DNA of 43,044 bases from Caballeronia glebae (GTDB taxonomy: Bacteria > Pseudomonadota > Gammaproteobacteria > Burkholderiales > Burkholderiaceae), in NCBI RefSeq assembly GCF_001545035.1, contig NZ_FCOJ02000061.1, positions 1-43,044 on the forward strand, read 5' to 3'. Under the pieces are notes generated by a model that did no database searches, was not told the DNA's origin, and worked only from the letters and a program-made list of their open reading frames with translations. Below are positions 23,636-31,701 of the stretch, one piece after another. The stretch's first letter is position 1. The number at the start of each line of letters is the position of its first letter. A program made the translations under genes and the position numbers.

Positions 23636-23701
23636 AAGCGCCGCAGCATGCCTTCGGGACGCGCGTGCGCTACAGTGGTGCGCCCTCGTCCAGCGCCGCC
23701 G

Positions 23702-24577
23702 ATGTCCAGCCCCGCACGCTCGCACGGCACGCGCATCGCCATGCTCACCGTCATCGCGATGCTCGCGTTCGCCGGCAACTCGCTCCTGTGCCGCCTCGCG
23801 CTCAAAGGCGCGCGCATCGACGCGGCGAGCTTCACGCTCGTGCGCATCGCGTCGGCGGCGCTCGTGCTGTGGATCATCCTGCTCGCGCGCGGCAGCCCGA
23901 ATCGCGATGAAGCGCGACGCGCCGGAAGCCTTGCGTCGGCGCTCGCGTTGATCGTCTATGCGGCGGCCTTCTCTTTTGCGTATGTGCGGCTCGCGGCCGG
24001 CGCCGGCGCGCTGCTGCTCTTCGGCGCGGTGCAGGCGACGATGATCGGCTACGGCATCGCCACCGGCGAGCGCCTCGCCGCGACGCAATGGCTCGGCTTG
24101 CTGCTCGCGCTCGCCGGGCTCGTGTGGCTCGTGCTGCCGGGACTCGCCGCGCCCGATCCGGCGTCGTCGGTCTTGATGATCGCCGCGGGCATCGGCTGGG
24201 GCGTCTACTCGCTGCGCGGACGTGGCCAGGCCGACCCCGTCGCCGTGACCGCGGGCAATTTCCTGCGCGCGCTTCCTTTCGCGATCGCGGTGTCGGCGCT
24301 CGCATTCGCGTTCGCGGGTACGAACGTCGCTGCTTCAGGCTTCGCCTACGCCGCCGCGTCGGGCGCGCTCACCTCGGGGCTCGGCTATGTCGTCTGGTAC
24401 GCGGCGTTGAAAGGGCTGGCGTCGGCGACGGCCGCCACCGTGCAACTGAGCGTACCCGTGATCACGGCGGCGGGCGGCGTGCTGCTGCTCGACGAGACGC
24501 TCACGGCGCGGCTCGTGGGAAGTTCGGTCGCGATACTCGGCGGCATCGCGCTCGTGGTGTCGTCCAAGCGCCGATGA
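23702..24577 (+). CDS. EamA-family (DMT superfamily) transporter
   Basis: This 291-residue membrane protein has about ten helices in two EamA repeats. Landmarks are MLAFAGNSLLCRLALKGARI in helix 1, ASFTLVRIASAALVLWIILL, the mid-protein IGWGVYSLRGRG that starts repeat two, and VPVITAAGGVLLLDETLTAR near the end. It differs from the other two EamA proteins in the window. The start at 23702 (MSSPARS) is preferred because it precedes helix 1 closely; an in-frame ATG at 23648 adds a Pro/Arg leader. Neither has a strong ribosome-binding site. Substrate unknown. A perfect 11-bp inverted repeat lies 37 bp after the stop. Confidence 0.9.
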   Translation: MSSPARSHGTRIAMLTVIAMLAFAGNSLLCRLALKGARIDAASFTLVRIASAALVLWIILLARGSPNRDEARRAGSLASALALIVYAAAFSFAYVRLAAGAGALLLFGAVQATMIGYGIATGERLAATQWLGLLLALAGLVWLVLPGLAAPDPASSVLMIAAGIGWGVYSLRGRGQADPVAVTAGNFLRALPFAIAVSALAFAFAGTNVAASGFAYAAASGALTSGLGYVVWYAALKGLASATAATVQLSVPVITAAGGVLLLDETLTARLVGSSVAILGGIALVVSSKRR

Positions 24578-24614
24578 CCAGGTGTTGCGCGCGTTCCACG
24601 CAAAGACTCGCCAT

Positions 24615-24644
24615 GCGCGTATGTGCGCCATCTCACATACGCGC
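24615..24644. terminator. Perfect 11-bp inverted repeat after EamA gene
   Basis: GCGCGTATGTG (24615-24625) and CACATACGCGC (24634-24644) are perfect reverse complements around an 8-base loop, 37 bp past the EamA stop. It could form a strong terminator-type hairpin, but no T-tract follows. A protein operator is the alternative. Confidence 0.5.
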
Positions 24645-24754
24645 GGGAACTTCCTCTGAAGAATGATGCATACGCGAGTCCTCAAATGAGGGCGGGAACG
24701 AAGAATGCTTAACTAGTGGCCAAACTTGCTTCGTCGCGACGCGCGATACGGTGA

Positions 24755-24775
24755 AAATCACGGTTAAATCACGGT
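24755..24775 (+). promoter_or_regulatory. Tandem AAATCACGGT boxes with 11-bp period
   Basis: AAATCACGGT occurs at 24755-24764 and again at 24766-24775, so the two boxes are in helical phase. They lie about 300 bp upstream of the gene at 25079. Direct repeats on one face of DNA often bind a response regulator or activator, which is inferred here. The regulator is unknown. Confidence 0.45.
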
Positions 24776-25078
24776 GATATGGCCCGCCGGGCGACGCCCA
24801 GCCCGTTTCGCCGCGCACCGGATGCAACGATCCGCAGCGTCGTTTCAACGCCTTCTCGCCGCCCCTGATTGTGGCGGTGTGCGGTGCGAGTTACATTGTT
24901 TGGCAAATATGGGCCGGCAGCGCATGCTGAACCGGCATCCGGCTGTTACGTCCGACGAAGCCGCATCGCGTTTAATTGTTCATATGATGGGACGCGCGAG
25001 GTGAAACACCGGACCGAGCGTGCGCCGTGCGTTCGCGCTGGCCCGCTGTCTGACGAATACGTTCTGGAGAGCGCTGTC

Positions 25079-25852
25079 ATGCCTCAGCACGCAAAGCTAC
25101 CCGAAGCGAGCATCGCGGAGCACGCAAGTCCTGCGAATGATCCCACTGTCACTCCCCTGCCCGAGACTGCAATCGATTTCGACGACGAACCCGGCCCCAT
25201 GCGCACGCCTCGGCGCTTCGGGCGTCTCGCGCTGTGGATGGCGTCGGCGAGCGCGCTCGGCATCGGCGTGCTCGGCACCGTTGGGTACGGCATGTGGTTC
25301 AACCACGACCAGCGCGTCTATGCCGAAGCGATGGCGAGCGCGCGCCGCACGCTTGGCATCGATCAGCCTGTAATCGCCGCGCAGACGCAATCGGCCGGCG
25401 TCGTGGAAGCGCCTTTGAGCGCGGCGCCCGGCCGCGCGATGCCCTACGCATCGAACGACGCGCTCGCGCCCGCTTCCATCGACACGGCCGCGCTCGCGGA
25501 CAACGCACCCGTCGCCGATGTCACCGACGTAACCACCCTCGCCGATGGCTCCGACGCGGCGCTCGCCACGGCTTCCGCGCTGCCGCAACAAGCCGACGCA
25601 TCGGGTGCGCCCGTGCAGAGCGCCGCCGTGCAACGCCGCGGCAATCCATCCGCGACGCAGCGTGCCGCCGCCGATCGAGGCAATCGCACCGATCAGTACG
25701 CGCAATCGCGCAGGCATCAGACCCAGGCGCAGACGCAAACCCGCGCGAAACCCGAAGGCGGACTTTTCGCACGCGTGGGCGCGTTCTTTCATCGAGTGAG
25801 CTATCGACACAATGTCCCGACCCGTCAGCGAGAGGAGTATTCCCGTCCCTGA
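25079..25852 (+). CDS. Single-pass membrane protein of unknown function, coupled to GGDEF gene
   Basis: This 257-residue protein is not recognised. A cytoplasmic N-terminus (about 1-46) leads into one membrane helix (about 47-72, LALWMASASALGIGVLGTVG). A long Ala/Pro/Gln-rich, probably disordered extracytoplasmic region follows, with a basic end (GGLFARVGAFFHRVSYRHN). GGAG precedes the ATG at 25079. The GGDEF gene begins 41 bp before its stop, in another frame, so the two are translationally linked. A partner or input role for the diguanylate cyclase is possible; nothing in the sequence proves it. The repeated Gln-Thr stretch (QTQAQTQTRAKP) is low complexity. Confidence 0.78.
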   Translation: MPQHAKLPEASIAEHASPANDPTVTPLPETAIDFDDEPGPMRTPRRFGRLALWMASASALGIGVLGTVGYGMWFNHDQRVYAEAMASARRTLGIDQPVIAAQTQSAGVVEAPLSAAPGRAMPYASNDALAPASIDTAALADNAPVADVTDVTTLADGSDAALATASALPQQADASGAPVQSAAVQRRGNPSATQRAAADRGNRTDQYAQSRRHQTQAQTQTRAKPEGGLFARVGAFFHRVSYRHNVPTRQREEYSRP

Positions 25853-26957
25853 GGAGACGCTGGCGAGCCGCGTGCGGCGCGCGCTCATGCGCATGCGCGT
25901 GCCCGGCCCCGCGCCGCTCGCGGGGGCCGCCTTGCTGTGTCTGCTGATCGGTCTGCTATTGCTGGCGTTGCAGGTCCGCGCGATCTTTTCCGCGCAACTG
26001 CAGCAAGAGTATGTCGGGCTCGTGCTCGAAGCGGTCGAGCGCGCCGACACCGCCCGCGCGACCGCCCTCTCCCTGCAGAACACGCCCGCCGGCGATGCAC
26101 AGCATCAGGCCGCGTATCGAGAGGCGCGCATCGAACTGGCCGCACGGCTCGCGGCGCTGCACGCGCTGGTGTCGTCGAGTCCGATGTCCGCGCCATCGCT
26201 GCCCGCTGCCGTGCTCTCGCCCGCCGCCGCGCTCGGCGAGGCCAGCTCCGCGCTCGATTCGACCTATGCCTGGTGGCGCACCGAGCGCGATCGCACGAGC
26301 GCGGACGCGCGCGAGCGCATCCTGAGCGTGTCGCATACGCTGATCGCGCTGTCGGCGATCGTGTTCGGCGTGCTCATCACCGCGCTCGGCATGTATGCAA
26401 AACGCAATCGTCAGCTTCTCGGTATTTCGAACGAATTCGAGCAGGCCTCGCTGCACGATCCGATGACGGGCCTGCCCAACCGCCGCAAGCTCTTCGCGAC
26501 GCTGGAGGAAGCGGCGAACGCGCTCGCGAGCGGCGCGCGCGGGTCGACGCGCATCGCGGTGTTGTATATCGATCTCGATGGTTTCAAGCGCGTCAACGAT
26601 ACGCACGGCCACCGCATCGGCGATGAATTTCTGATCGCGGTGTCGCGGCGTTTTCGTCAGGCGGTGCGCGGCTGCGACCTGGTCGCGCGCATCGGCGGCG
26701 ACGAGTTCGCGCTGCTCGTGAGCGAGTTTTCGAGCGATGGCGAGCTTGCCGCGATCGCCCAGCGAATCATCGCGTGCGTCGGGGAAACCGATGCGCAGAT
26801 GGGACTCTCGATCGTGCGCGCGAGTATCGGCATCGCGAGCTTTCCGGATCGCGTCGACGATTACTGGCGGCTCGTCGCCGTCGCCGACGACACGATGTAC
26901 ACCGTCAAGCGCAACGGCAAGAACGGCTACGCGTTCGCGTCCGCGCCGTCGGCCTGA
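25812..26957 (+). CDS. Membrane diguanylate cyclase (GGDEF)
   Basis: This 381-residue protein has a membrane helix (about 36-57), an extracytoplasmic sensor region of about 115 residues with no recognised fold, a second helix (about 175-196) and a GGDEF domain (about 215-375). The active site is intact: G295-G-D-E-F299, with the upstream IDLDGFKRVNDTHGH block. The allosteric inhibition site is also canonical, R286-G-C-D289 five residues before GGDEF. It should therefore make c-di-GMP from two GTP and be feedback-inhibited. There is no EAL or HD-GYP domain. It overlaps the preceding membrane-protein gene by 41 bp. It likely controls surface attachment or motility, which is family knowledge; the signal is unknown. 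Confidence 0.95.
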   Translation: MSRPVSERSIPVPEETLASRVRRALMRMRVPGPAPLAGAALLCLLIGLLLLALQVRAIFSAQLQQEYVGLVLEAVERADTARATALSLQNTPAGDAQHQAAYREARIELAARLAALHALVSSSPMSAPSLPAAVLSPAAALGEASSALDSTYAWWRTERDRTSADARERILSVSHTLIALSAIVFGVLITALGMYAKRNRQLLGISNEFEQASLHDPMTGLPNRRKLFATLEEAANALASGARGSTRIAVLYIDLDGFKRVNDTHGHRIGDEFLIAVSRRFRQAVRGCDLVARIGGDEFALLVSEFSSDGELAAIAQRIIACVGETDAQMGLSIVRASIGIASFPDRVDDYWRLVAVADDTMYTVKRNGKNGYAFASAPSA

Positions 26958-26966
26958 CGCGCGTTC

Positions 26967-27878
26967 TCACGCGGCGGCGCGCAAGTCCTCTTCGCCGCCC
27001 AGCGCCTCGGTCAGCGCCGACAGCATGCGCGCGAGTTCGCCCGTCATCAGGATGAAGTCGGATTCGAAGCGCTCGTCGTCGTTCGACGCGGTGGGATCGG
27101 CCGCTTCCTTGATGACGTCGAGCGCGCTCACACGCTTGAGCGTGAGCGATGGCGTCAGCACGTACGACACGCGGTCGTCCCACGTCATCGCGAGACGCAT
27201 GCACTGCTTGCCCGCTTCGATATGGCGGCGCATGTCGTCCGTTTCGAGCGCGTGGCCGACGTAGCGCACTGTCGCGTTGCCTTCGCCCGTCGAGCGCAGT
27301 TCGGTGTCGCGATCGAGCGTGAAGCCCGCGGGCGCATCGCCCGAAAGCAGCCATTCGGTCATCGCCGAAACGGGCGAGCGCGCGGTGCGCACGCTGGCGA
27401 GCGGCAGATCGGTGACGGACTTAACGAGCAAACCGATGATGTCGTCGCACAGATTCGCCGACGACGAATCGATCGCGAGCCAGCCGTTCACGGGATCGAT
27501 CCACACGCGCGTGTCGCGGCGGATGCTGAACGCGCGCGGCAAGAGTTCGTCGGTGATCTGCTCTTTCAGTTCGCGCAGTTGCTTTCTGCCCGGCTTGAAG
27601 CCTTGCTGCTCTTCGAGTTCGGCGGCGCGTTCCTTCACGAACTGCGTGACGACGGATGCGGGCAGAAGCTTTTTCTCCGCGCGATAGGCGATGAGCATCT
27701 GACGGTTCGTCGTGTAGACGAGTTCATCGTCGCCGCGCGGCGAGACCCAGCCGCGCCGCTCGTTCTCGATGCTCGACGCCGCGCTGAACGCGAGCGGCGC
27801 GAGCCATTGCTGCATTTGCTGCGGCGTGACGGACCAGTGTGCGGGGAGACGATGAAGCTGAAGATTCTTGAACCACAT
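26967..27878 (-). CDS. rdgC: Recombination-associated protein RdgC
   Basis: This 303-residue protein matches RdgC in length and sequence. It opens MWFKNLQLHRL, has the conserved GWVSPRGDDELVY near residue 45, LLPASVVTQFVKERAAELEE near 73, and RDTRVWIDPVNGWLAIDSSS. RdgC forms a ring-shaped dimer on double-stranded DNA and modulates RecA; in Neisseria it affects pilin variation. The start is fixed by the MWFKNL motif, and the frame runs open upstream without meaning. It is convergent with the GGDEF gene (9-bp gap) and 53 bp downstream of the EamA gene on the same strand. Confidence 0.97.
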   Translation of the reverse strand: MWFKNLQLHRLPAHWSVTPQQMQQWLAPLAFSAASSIENERRGWVSPRGDDELVYTTNRQMLIAYRAEKKLLPASVVTQFVKERAAELEEQQGFKPGRKQLRELKEQITDELLPRAFSIRRDTRVWIDPVNGWLAIDSSSANLCDDIIGLLVKSVTDLPLASVRTARSPVSAMTEWLLSGDAPAGFTLDRDTELRSTGEGNATVRYVGHALETDDMRRHIEAGKQCMRLAMTWDDRVSYVLTPSLTLKRVSALDVIKEAADPTASNDDERFESDFILMTGELARMLSALTEALGGEEDLRAAA

Positions 27879-27931
27879 GGCGCGGGATTTCGATGTAGTC
27901 GGAAAGGGGCGCCATTTTATACGAGTGCGCG

Positions 27932-28870
27932 TCAATCGTTCGCGCGCTGTTTTTGCGGCACGATCCGCCACTGCAGATTCACCCCCGCCGCCGCGAGCAG
28001 AATCAGAACCGCGCCGGCCAGCTGCGGCCATGCGAGCCGCTGCCCGAACGCGAGCCAGTCGACGACGATCGCCACCACCGGATAGATGAACGACAGCGCG
28101 CCCGTCATCGCCGTCGGCAGCTTCTGGATCGCGCCGTACAGCAGCACGTACATGAGCCCCGTGTTGACGACGCCGAGCACGACGAGATCGGACCAGCCGC
28201 CGAGCGACGCGGGCGTCTCGTCGAAGCGCGCGAACGGCGCCAGCATCGCGATGCCGAACAACACGTGCAGCATCGCGATCAGATGCGGCGGCGTGCCCTT
28301 CAGACGCTTCGTGACGATCGACGATATCGCGTACAGAAAAGCCGCGCCGAGCGCATACGCGATGCCTTCGAGATACTGACCGGGCATCGCGAGCACGGCC
28401 GGCTCGACGCGCACCACCATCACGAGGCCGATGAACGCGACGCCGAGCCACGCGATCGTCGACGCCGACACGCGCTCGCGCAAAACGAGCACGCCCAACG
28501 CGACGAGCATGAACGGCTGCGTGTTGTAGACGGTCGTCGCCATCGAGATCGACGCGCGCGAATACGCGGCGAAAAGCAACAGCCAGTTGCCGACGATCGC
28601 CACGCTGCCGAGCGCGACCAGACCGATCATGCGCCACGAAAAGTACTGCTTCTTCAGAAAGCCGAGCGCCGCGCACACGGCGACGAGCGTCGCGCCTCCG
28701 AACACGCAGCGAAAGAACACCACGTTCCACGGCGTCTGCCCCGACGACACGACGAGCCAGCCGATCGTGCCCGACATCAGCATCGCGAGCGACATTTCGA
28801 TTGCGCCACGACGCAGTTCATTCGCGTTCGATGCGCCGGCAAGTCGCGCGTCGATTCTTTCCGTATTCAT
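27932..28870 (-). CDS. EamA-family transporter divergent from Lrp/AsnC regulator
   Basis: This 312-residue DMT-superfamily protein has about ten membrane helices in two EamA repeats. Landmarks are AMLMSGTIGWLVVSSGQTPW in helix 1, NVVFFRCVFGGATL, TTVYNTQPFMLVALGVLVLR in repeat one, and GALSFIYPVVAIVVDWLAFG near the end. It is divergently transcribed from an Lrp/AsnC gene, with a perfect palindrome in the 111-bp space between them. That layout is typical of amino-acid exporters controlled by a local Lrp-type regulator, so amino-acid export is a reasonable inference. The ATG at 28870 is chosen because upstream in-frame starts would cross the palindrome. Confidence 0.93.
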   Translation of the reverse strand: MNTERIDARLAGASNANELRRGAIEMSLAMLMSGTIGWLVVSSGQTPWNVVFFRCVFGGATLVAVCAALGFLKKQYFSWRMIGLVALGSVAIVGNWLLLFAAYSRASISMATTVYNTQPFMLVALGVLVLRERVSASTIAWLGVAFIGLVMVVRVEPAVLAMPGQYLEGIAYALGAAFLYAISSIVTKRLKGTPPHLIAMLHVLFGIAMLAPFARFDETPASLGGWSDLVVLGVVNTGLMYVLLYGAIQKLPTAMTGALSFIYPVVAIVVDWLAFGQRLAWPQLAGAVLILLAAAGVNLQWRIVPQKQRAND

Positions 28871-28932
28871 TCCGCGTCTGCCATGCAAGTTTCGATGGCT
28901 CAAGTCTATCGATGCGCTCAGCGCAAAACCAT

Positions 28933-28946
28933 GCCTAAAATTAGGC
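28933..28946. promoter_or_regulatory. Palindromic operator candidate GCCTAA-AA-TTAGGC
   Basis: This perfect 6+2+6 palindrome lies in the 111-bp space between the divergent EamA (start 28870) and Lrp/AsnC (start 28982) genes. Size and symmetry fit an Lrp/AsnC dimer site. It is placed to repress or activate both promoters, including autoregulation. Binding is inferred. Confidence 0.6.
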
Positions 28947-28981
28947 TCGCGTATCTCTTGACCTCTGAGTCGAAGGCCATC

Positions 28982-29452
28982 ATGGGAAAGAACCTGGGCA
29001 GCCCGCCGCAACCGGGCATCGACGCAATCGACCGCGAACTCATCGCGATACTAGCGAGCGACGGGCGCATTGCGGTGAGCGAGCTTGCGAAACGCGTGCG
29101 GTTGTCGGCGCCGAGCACCGCCGAGCGCATGCGGCGGCTCGAAACGCAAGGCGTTATTCGCGGCTTCACCGTCGATATCGATCCGCGCGCGCTCGGCTAT
29201 ACGCTGCAGGCGATCGTGCGCGTGCAGCCGCTGCCGGGGCAACTGCATCTCGTCGAGGAGGCGATCCGGCGCATTCCCGAGTTCGTCGAATGCGACAAGG
29301 TGACGGGCGACGATTGCTTCGTGTGCCGCCTTTATCTGCGCTCGATCGAGCATCTCGACGACATCCTCTCGCGCGTCACTGAACGCGCCGCGACGAGCAC
29401 GGCCATCGTCAAGGCGACGCCGATCGAAAGACGCCTGCCGCCGCTCGCCTGA
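28982..29452 (+). CDS. Lrp/AsnC-family transcriptional regulator
   Basis: This 156-residue protein has an AsnC-type helix-turn-helix (about 13-70: IDAIDRELIAILASDGRIAV, then RLSAPSTAERMRRLETQGVI). An RAM/AsnC ligand-binding domain follows (about 75-145: LGYTLQAIVRVQPLPGQLHL, CDKVTGDDCFVCRLYL). It likely binds an amino acid and controls the divergent EamA gene through the palindrome at 28933-28946. The start at 28982 (MGKNLGSPP) has a modest AAGG site. Translation from the in-frame ATG at 28931 would start inside the palindrome and is less likely. Confidence 0.94.
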   Translation: MGKNLGSPPQPGIDAIDRELIAILASDGRIAVSELAKRVRLSAPSTAERMRRLETQGVIRGFTVDIDPRALGYTLQAIVRVQPLPGQLHLVEEAIRRIPEFVECDKVTGDDCFVCRLYLRSIEHLDDILSRVTERAATSTAIVKATPIERRLPPLA

Positions 29453-29538
29453 AGATGGCGTTTTTACCGGCAGACGAACGGCGTTACACTAAGGACGCTT
29501 GAAAAACGCATCAAAGGCCATGCGCGAGAGGAGCGAAC

Positions 29539-29859
29539 ATGAGTGACTTCGATGAAAACCGCACCTTCCGCGGACTGCCGCTGACACCCGAGCAAGATGC
29601 CGAAGTGCGGCATTACATCAAGAAGAAAAAGCAGCGCAGCGAACCGTGGGACACGCCGGAACTGGAGGCGATGTTGCAGGACATGCTGGAGCCGCCCGCC
29701 GACGAGGACGAGCCCGTCGACGACGACACCGACGAGGAAACGCGCTCGGTCGCGGAGCGCGCGTCGGCGTTCATCGACGAAGGCGTGGACCCGATCGAGA
29801 ACAGCGAGGAATGGCACGCCGCGATGGAAGCCGAAGCGATGAAAGGGCCAAGACGCTGA
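29539..29859 (+). CDS. Small acidic hypothetical protein
   Basis: This 106-residue soluble protein is not recognised. It has a basic patch (RHYIKKKKQRSEPW) followed by a strongly acidic middle (PPADEDEPVDDDTDEETR) and a helical acidic C-terminus. GAGAGGAG lies six bases before the ATG. It has no signal peptide or membrane segment. Codon use matches the neighbours. It is on the same strand as, and 86 bp after, the Lrp/AsnC gene; it may be independently transcribed. Homologues in Burkholderiales would be expected as conserved hypothetical proteins. Confidence 0.82.
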   Translation: MSDFDENRTFRGLPLTPEQDAEVRHYIKKKKQRSEPWDTPELEAMLQDMLEPPADEDEPVDDDTDEETRSVAERASAFIDEGVDPIENSEEWHAAMEAEAMKGPRR

Positions 29860-29935
29860 CGCGTTTATTGCGCCGCGCGAAAGAATGCGCCGGTCGATGC
29901 CGGCGCTCTGCGTCCCCTTCACATCCACTGCATGT

Positions 29936-30091
29936 TCAATGCCTGTGCCGCCAGTCGCGCGGCGGATGCGTATCCAGCCAGCGCGCTTTCGGAGTATGGA
30001 TATGCGGATGCCGGTGATGCATCAAGAGAACCACCGCAACGCATAGCACCAGAAGGAATCCCGCCATCAGGCTGATCATCGGCTCGGCCAT
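29936..30091 (-). CDS. 51-residue single-pass membrane microprotein
   Basis: This short reading frame is well supported by a perfect AGGAGG site (30097-30102), five bases from the ATG at 30091. The protein is MAEPMISLMAGFLLVLCVAV followed by VLLMHHRHPHIHTP and a tail rich in His, Trp and Arg (WLDTHPPRDWRHRH). Residues 5-24 form one membrane helix. The C-terminal half contains nine His, so metal or anion binding is conceivable. It resembles no family I know. It is divergent from the SBP56 gene (195-bp space) and convergent with the acidic protein gene. Confidence 0.68.
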   Translation of the reverse strand: MAEPMISLMAGFLLVLCVAVVLLMHHRHPHIHTPKARWLDTHPPRDWRHRH

Positions 30092-30169
30092 CGCTACCTC
30101 CTCTTTCGGTCAATGGGCGATGCCTGTATTTTAGGCGCTGTTCGACGCGGCGAATCATGCGCCGCGCAC

Positions 30170-30188
30170 ATGCTTTGCACGAAAGCAT
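30170..30188. promoter_or_regulatory. Inverted repeat in SBP56 upstream region
   Basis: ATGCTTT and AAAGCAT are perfect 7-bp arms around GCACG, about 100 bp upstream of the SBP56 start and 79 bp from the divergent microprotein start. A GCGGCG/CGCCGC repeat lies just beside it (30147-30165). It may be an operator for either gene. Confidence 0.4.
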
Positions 30189-30286
30189 CTAAACCATCGA
30201 AAGCGCGACGTGTCCCCATGTCCTATAGTGCTTGAGCATGCGCGCTTTGCAGCGGAGCGAATCCACTGGGCAACTGGGAGATGCAG

Positions 30287-31681
30287 ATGGCGACATGGAA
30301 ACCCGATCCGAGCTTCTATCCTTCCCCGCGGCTCGCGGCGAAAGCGCCGCGCGAAACACTGGCTTATGTCGCGACCTTCGATCCCGAGCGCAAGTCGCCG
30401 GACAAGATCGCCGTCGTCGATGTCGATCCGGATTCGCCGGACTATACGAAGATCGTCGGCGAAATCGCGATGCCCGATACCGGCGACGAACTGCATCACT
30501 TCGGCTGGAACGCGTGCTCGTCGTGCCTGTGCCCGAACGCGCCGCATCCGCACATGGAGCGGCGCTATCTCGTCGTGCCGGGGCTGCGTTCGTCGCGCGT
30601 GCATATCATCGACACGAAGCCCGATCCGAAGAAGCCCGTTATCGTGAAGACGATCGAGCCCGAGGAACTCGCGGAAAAAACCGGCTATACGCGCCCGCAC
30701 ACCGTGCACTGCGGACCGGGCGGCATCTACATCACCGCGCTCGGCAATGCCGAAGGCAAGGCGCCCGGCGGCGTGCTGATGCTCGATCAGCAGAGCTTCG
30801 ATCCGCTCGGCCGCTGGGAAGTGGATCGCGGACCGCAACGCCTCGCGTATGACGGCTGGTGGCATCTCGGCTACGACACGATGGTCACGAGCGAATGGGG
30901 CACGCCCGACACTTTCGAGAACGGCCTCGTGCCCGAATTGCTGCTCGGCGCGAAGTACGGGCGCAAGCTGCATTTCTGGGACTTCACGAAGCGCAAACAC
31001 ATTCAGGAGATCGATTTCGGCGACGAGTATCAACTCGTCTTCGAACTGCGTCCCGCACACGATCCGACCAAGGCATACGGCTTCGTGAATTGCGTGATCA
31101 GTCTGAAGGATCTGTCGTCGTCGATCTGGACCTGGTATCGCGACAAGGACAAGTGGGCGGTGAAAAAGATCATCGACATTCCCGCCGAACCCGCCGATGC
31201 CGACCAGCTGTCTCCGTTATTGAAAGGCTTCAATGCCGTGCCGCCGCTCGTCTCCGATATCGATCTGTCGATGGACGACCGCTTTCTCTACGTGTCGTGC
31301 TGGGGCACCGGCGACATGTTGCAGTACGACGTCTCCGATCCGTTCGCGCCGAAGCTGACGGGCAAGGTGCGCATCGGCGGCGTGGTCGCGCGCGCGACGC
31401 ATCCGGGGGCATCGAACGGTGCGCTCAACGGCGGCCCGCAGATGGTCGAAGTCAGCCGCGACGGACGCCGCGTCTACTTCACGAATTCGCTATACGGCGC
31501 GGTCGATGCGCAGTTCTACCCCGAAGGAATCGACGGCTGGATGGTGAAGCTCGACGCCGATCCGAATGGCGGCCTGGCCGTCGACGAGAAGTTTTTCATC
31601 GACTGGCCGAAGGGACATCGGCCGCATCAGATCCGGCTGCAAGGTGGCGATTGCTCGTCGGATTCGTACTGTTATCCCTGA
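30287..31681 (+). CDS. SBP56-family protein, methanethiol oxidase
   Basis: This 464-residue protein matches the selenium-binding protein 56 family, whose bacterial members act as copper-dependent methanethiol oxidases (MtoX), turning methanethiol into formaldehyde, sulfide and peroxide. Landmarks are HHFGWNACSSCLCP (CSSC motif), RPHTVHCGPGGIY, SEWGTPDTFENGL, ISLKDLSSSIW, DRFLYVSCWGTGDMLQYDVS and the end HRPHQIRLQGGDCSSDSYCY. His and Cys residues expected at the metal site are present. There is no signal peptide, although some MtoX are periplasmic. The ATG at 30287 is six bases after GGGAG; the ATG at 30281 directly abuts that site. No SCO1 or MauG gene follows, unlike some mto operons. Confidence 0.93.
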   Translation: MATWKPDPSFYPSPRLAAKAPRETLAYVATFDPERKSPDKIAVVDVDPDSPDYTKIVGEIAMPDTGDELHHFGWNACSSCLCPNAPHPHMERRYLVVPGLRSSRVHIIDTKPDPKKPVIVKTIEPEELAEKTGYTRPHTVHCGPGGIYITALGNAEGKAPGGVLMLDQQSFDPLGRWEVDRGPQRLAYDGWWHLGYDTMVTSEWGTPDTFENGLVPELLLGAKYGRKLHFWDFTKRKHIQEIDFGDEYQLVFELRPAHDPTKAYGFVNCVISLKDLSSSIWTWYRDKDKWAVKKIIDIPAEPADADQLSPLLKGFNAVPPLVSDIDLSMDDRFLYVSCWGTGDMLQYDVSDPFAPKLTGKVRIGGVVARATHPGASNGALNGGPQMVEVSRDGRRVYFTNSLYGAVDAQFYPEGIDGWMVKLDADPNGGLAVDEKFFIDWPKGHRPHQIRLQGGDCSSDSYCYP

Positions 31682-31701
31682 TCCGCCGCGAGTCGCTTCG
31701 C

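Larger units (their letters stand above)
24578..25078. other. 501-bp gene-free region with inverted and tandem motifs
   Basis: No gene is supported here. It is more A+T-rich than its surroundings from about 24640 to 24780. It holds a perfect 11-bp inverted repeat (24615-24644), a small CCTCA/TGAGG inverted repeat (24680-24691), two GCGGGAAC...GAAGAATG blocks (near 24642-24665 and 24692-24707) and a tandem AAATCACGGT pair (24755-24775). It likely carries the promoter and control sites for the membrane protein/GGDEF pair at 25079. Confidence 0.55.

Noticed and set aside
24774..25004. 76-codon plus-strand frame in the gene-free region
   Set aside because: Arg/Ala-rich with no ribosome-binding site or domain character; more likely untranslated upstream DNA.
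27953..28981. Long plus-strand extension upstream of the Lrp/AsnC gene
   Set aside because: Antisense of the EamA gene; charged low-complexity translation. The AsnC domain begins only after 28982.
29919..30188. 89-codon minus-strand frame overlapping the microprotein
   Set aside because: A different frame at 29936-30091 has a perfect ribosome-binding site and a membrane helix; this one is low complexity without a start signal.
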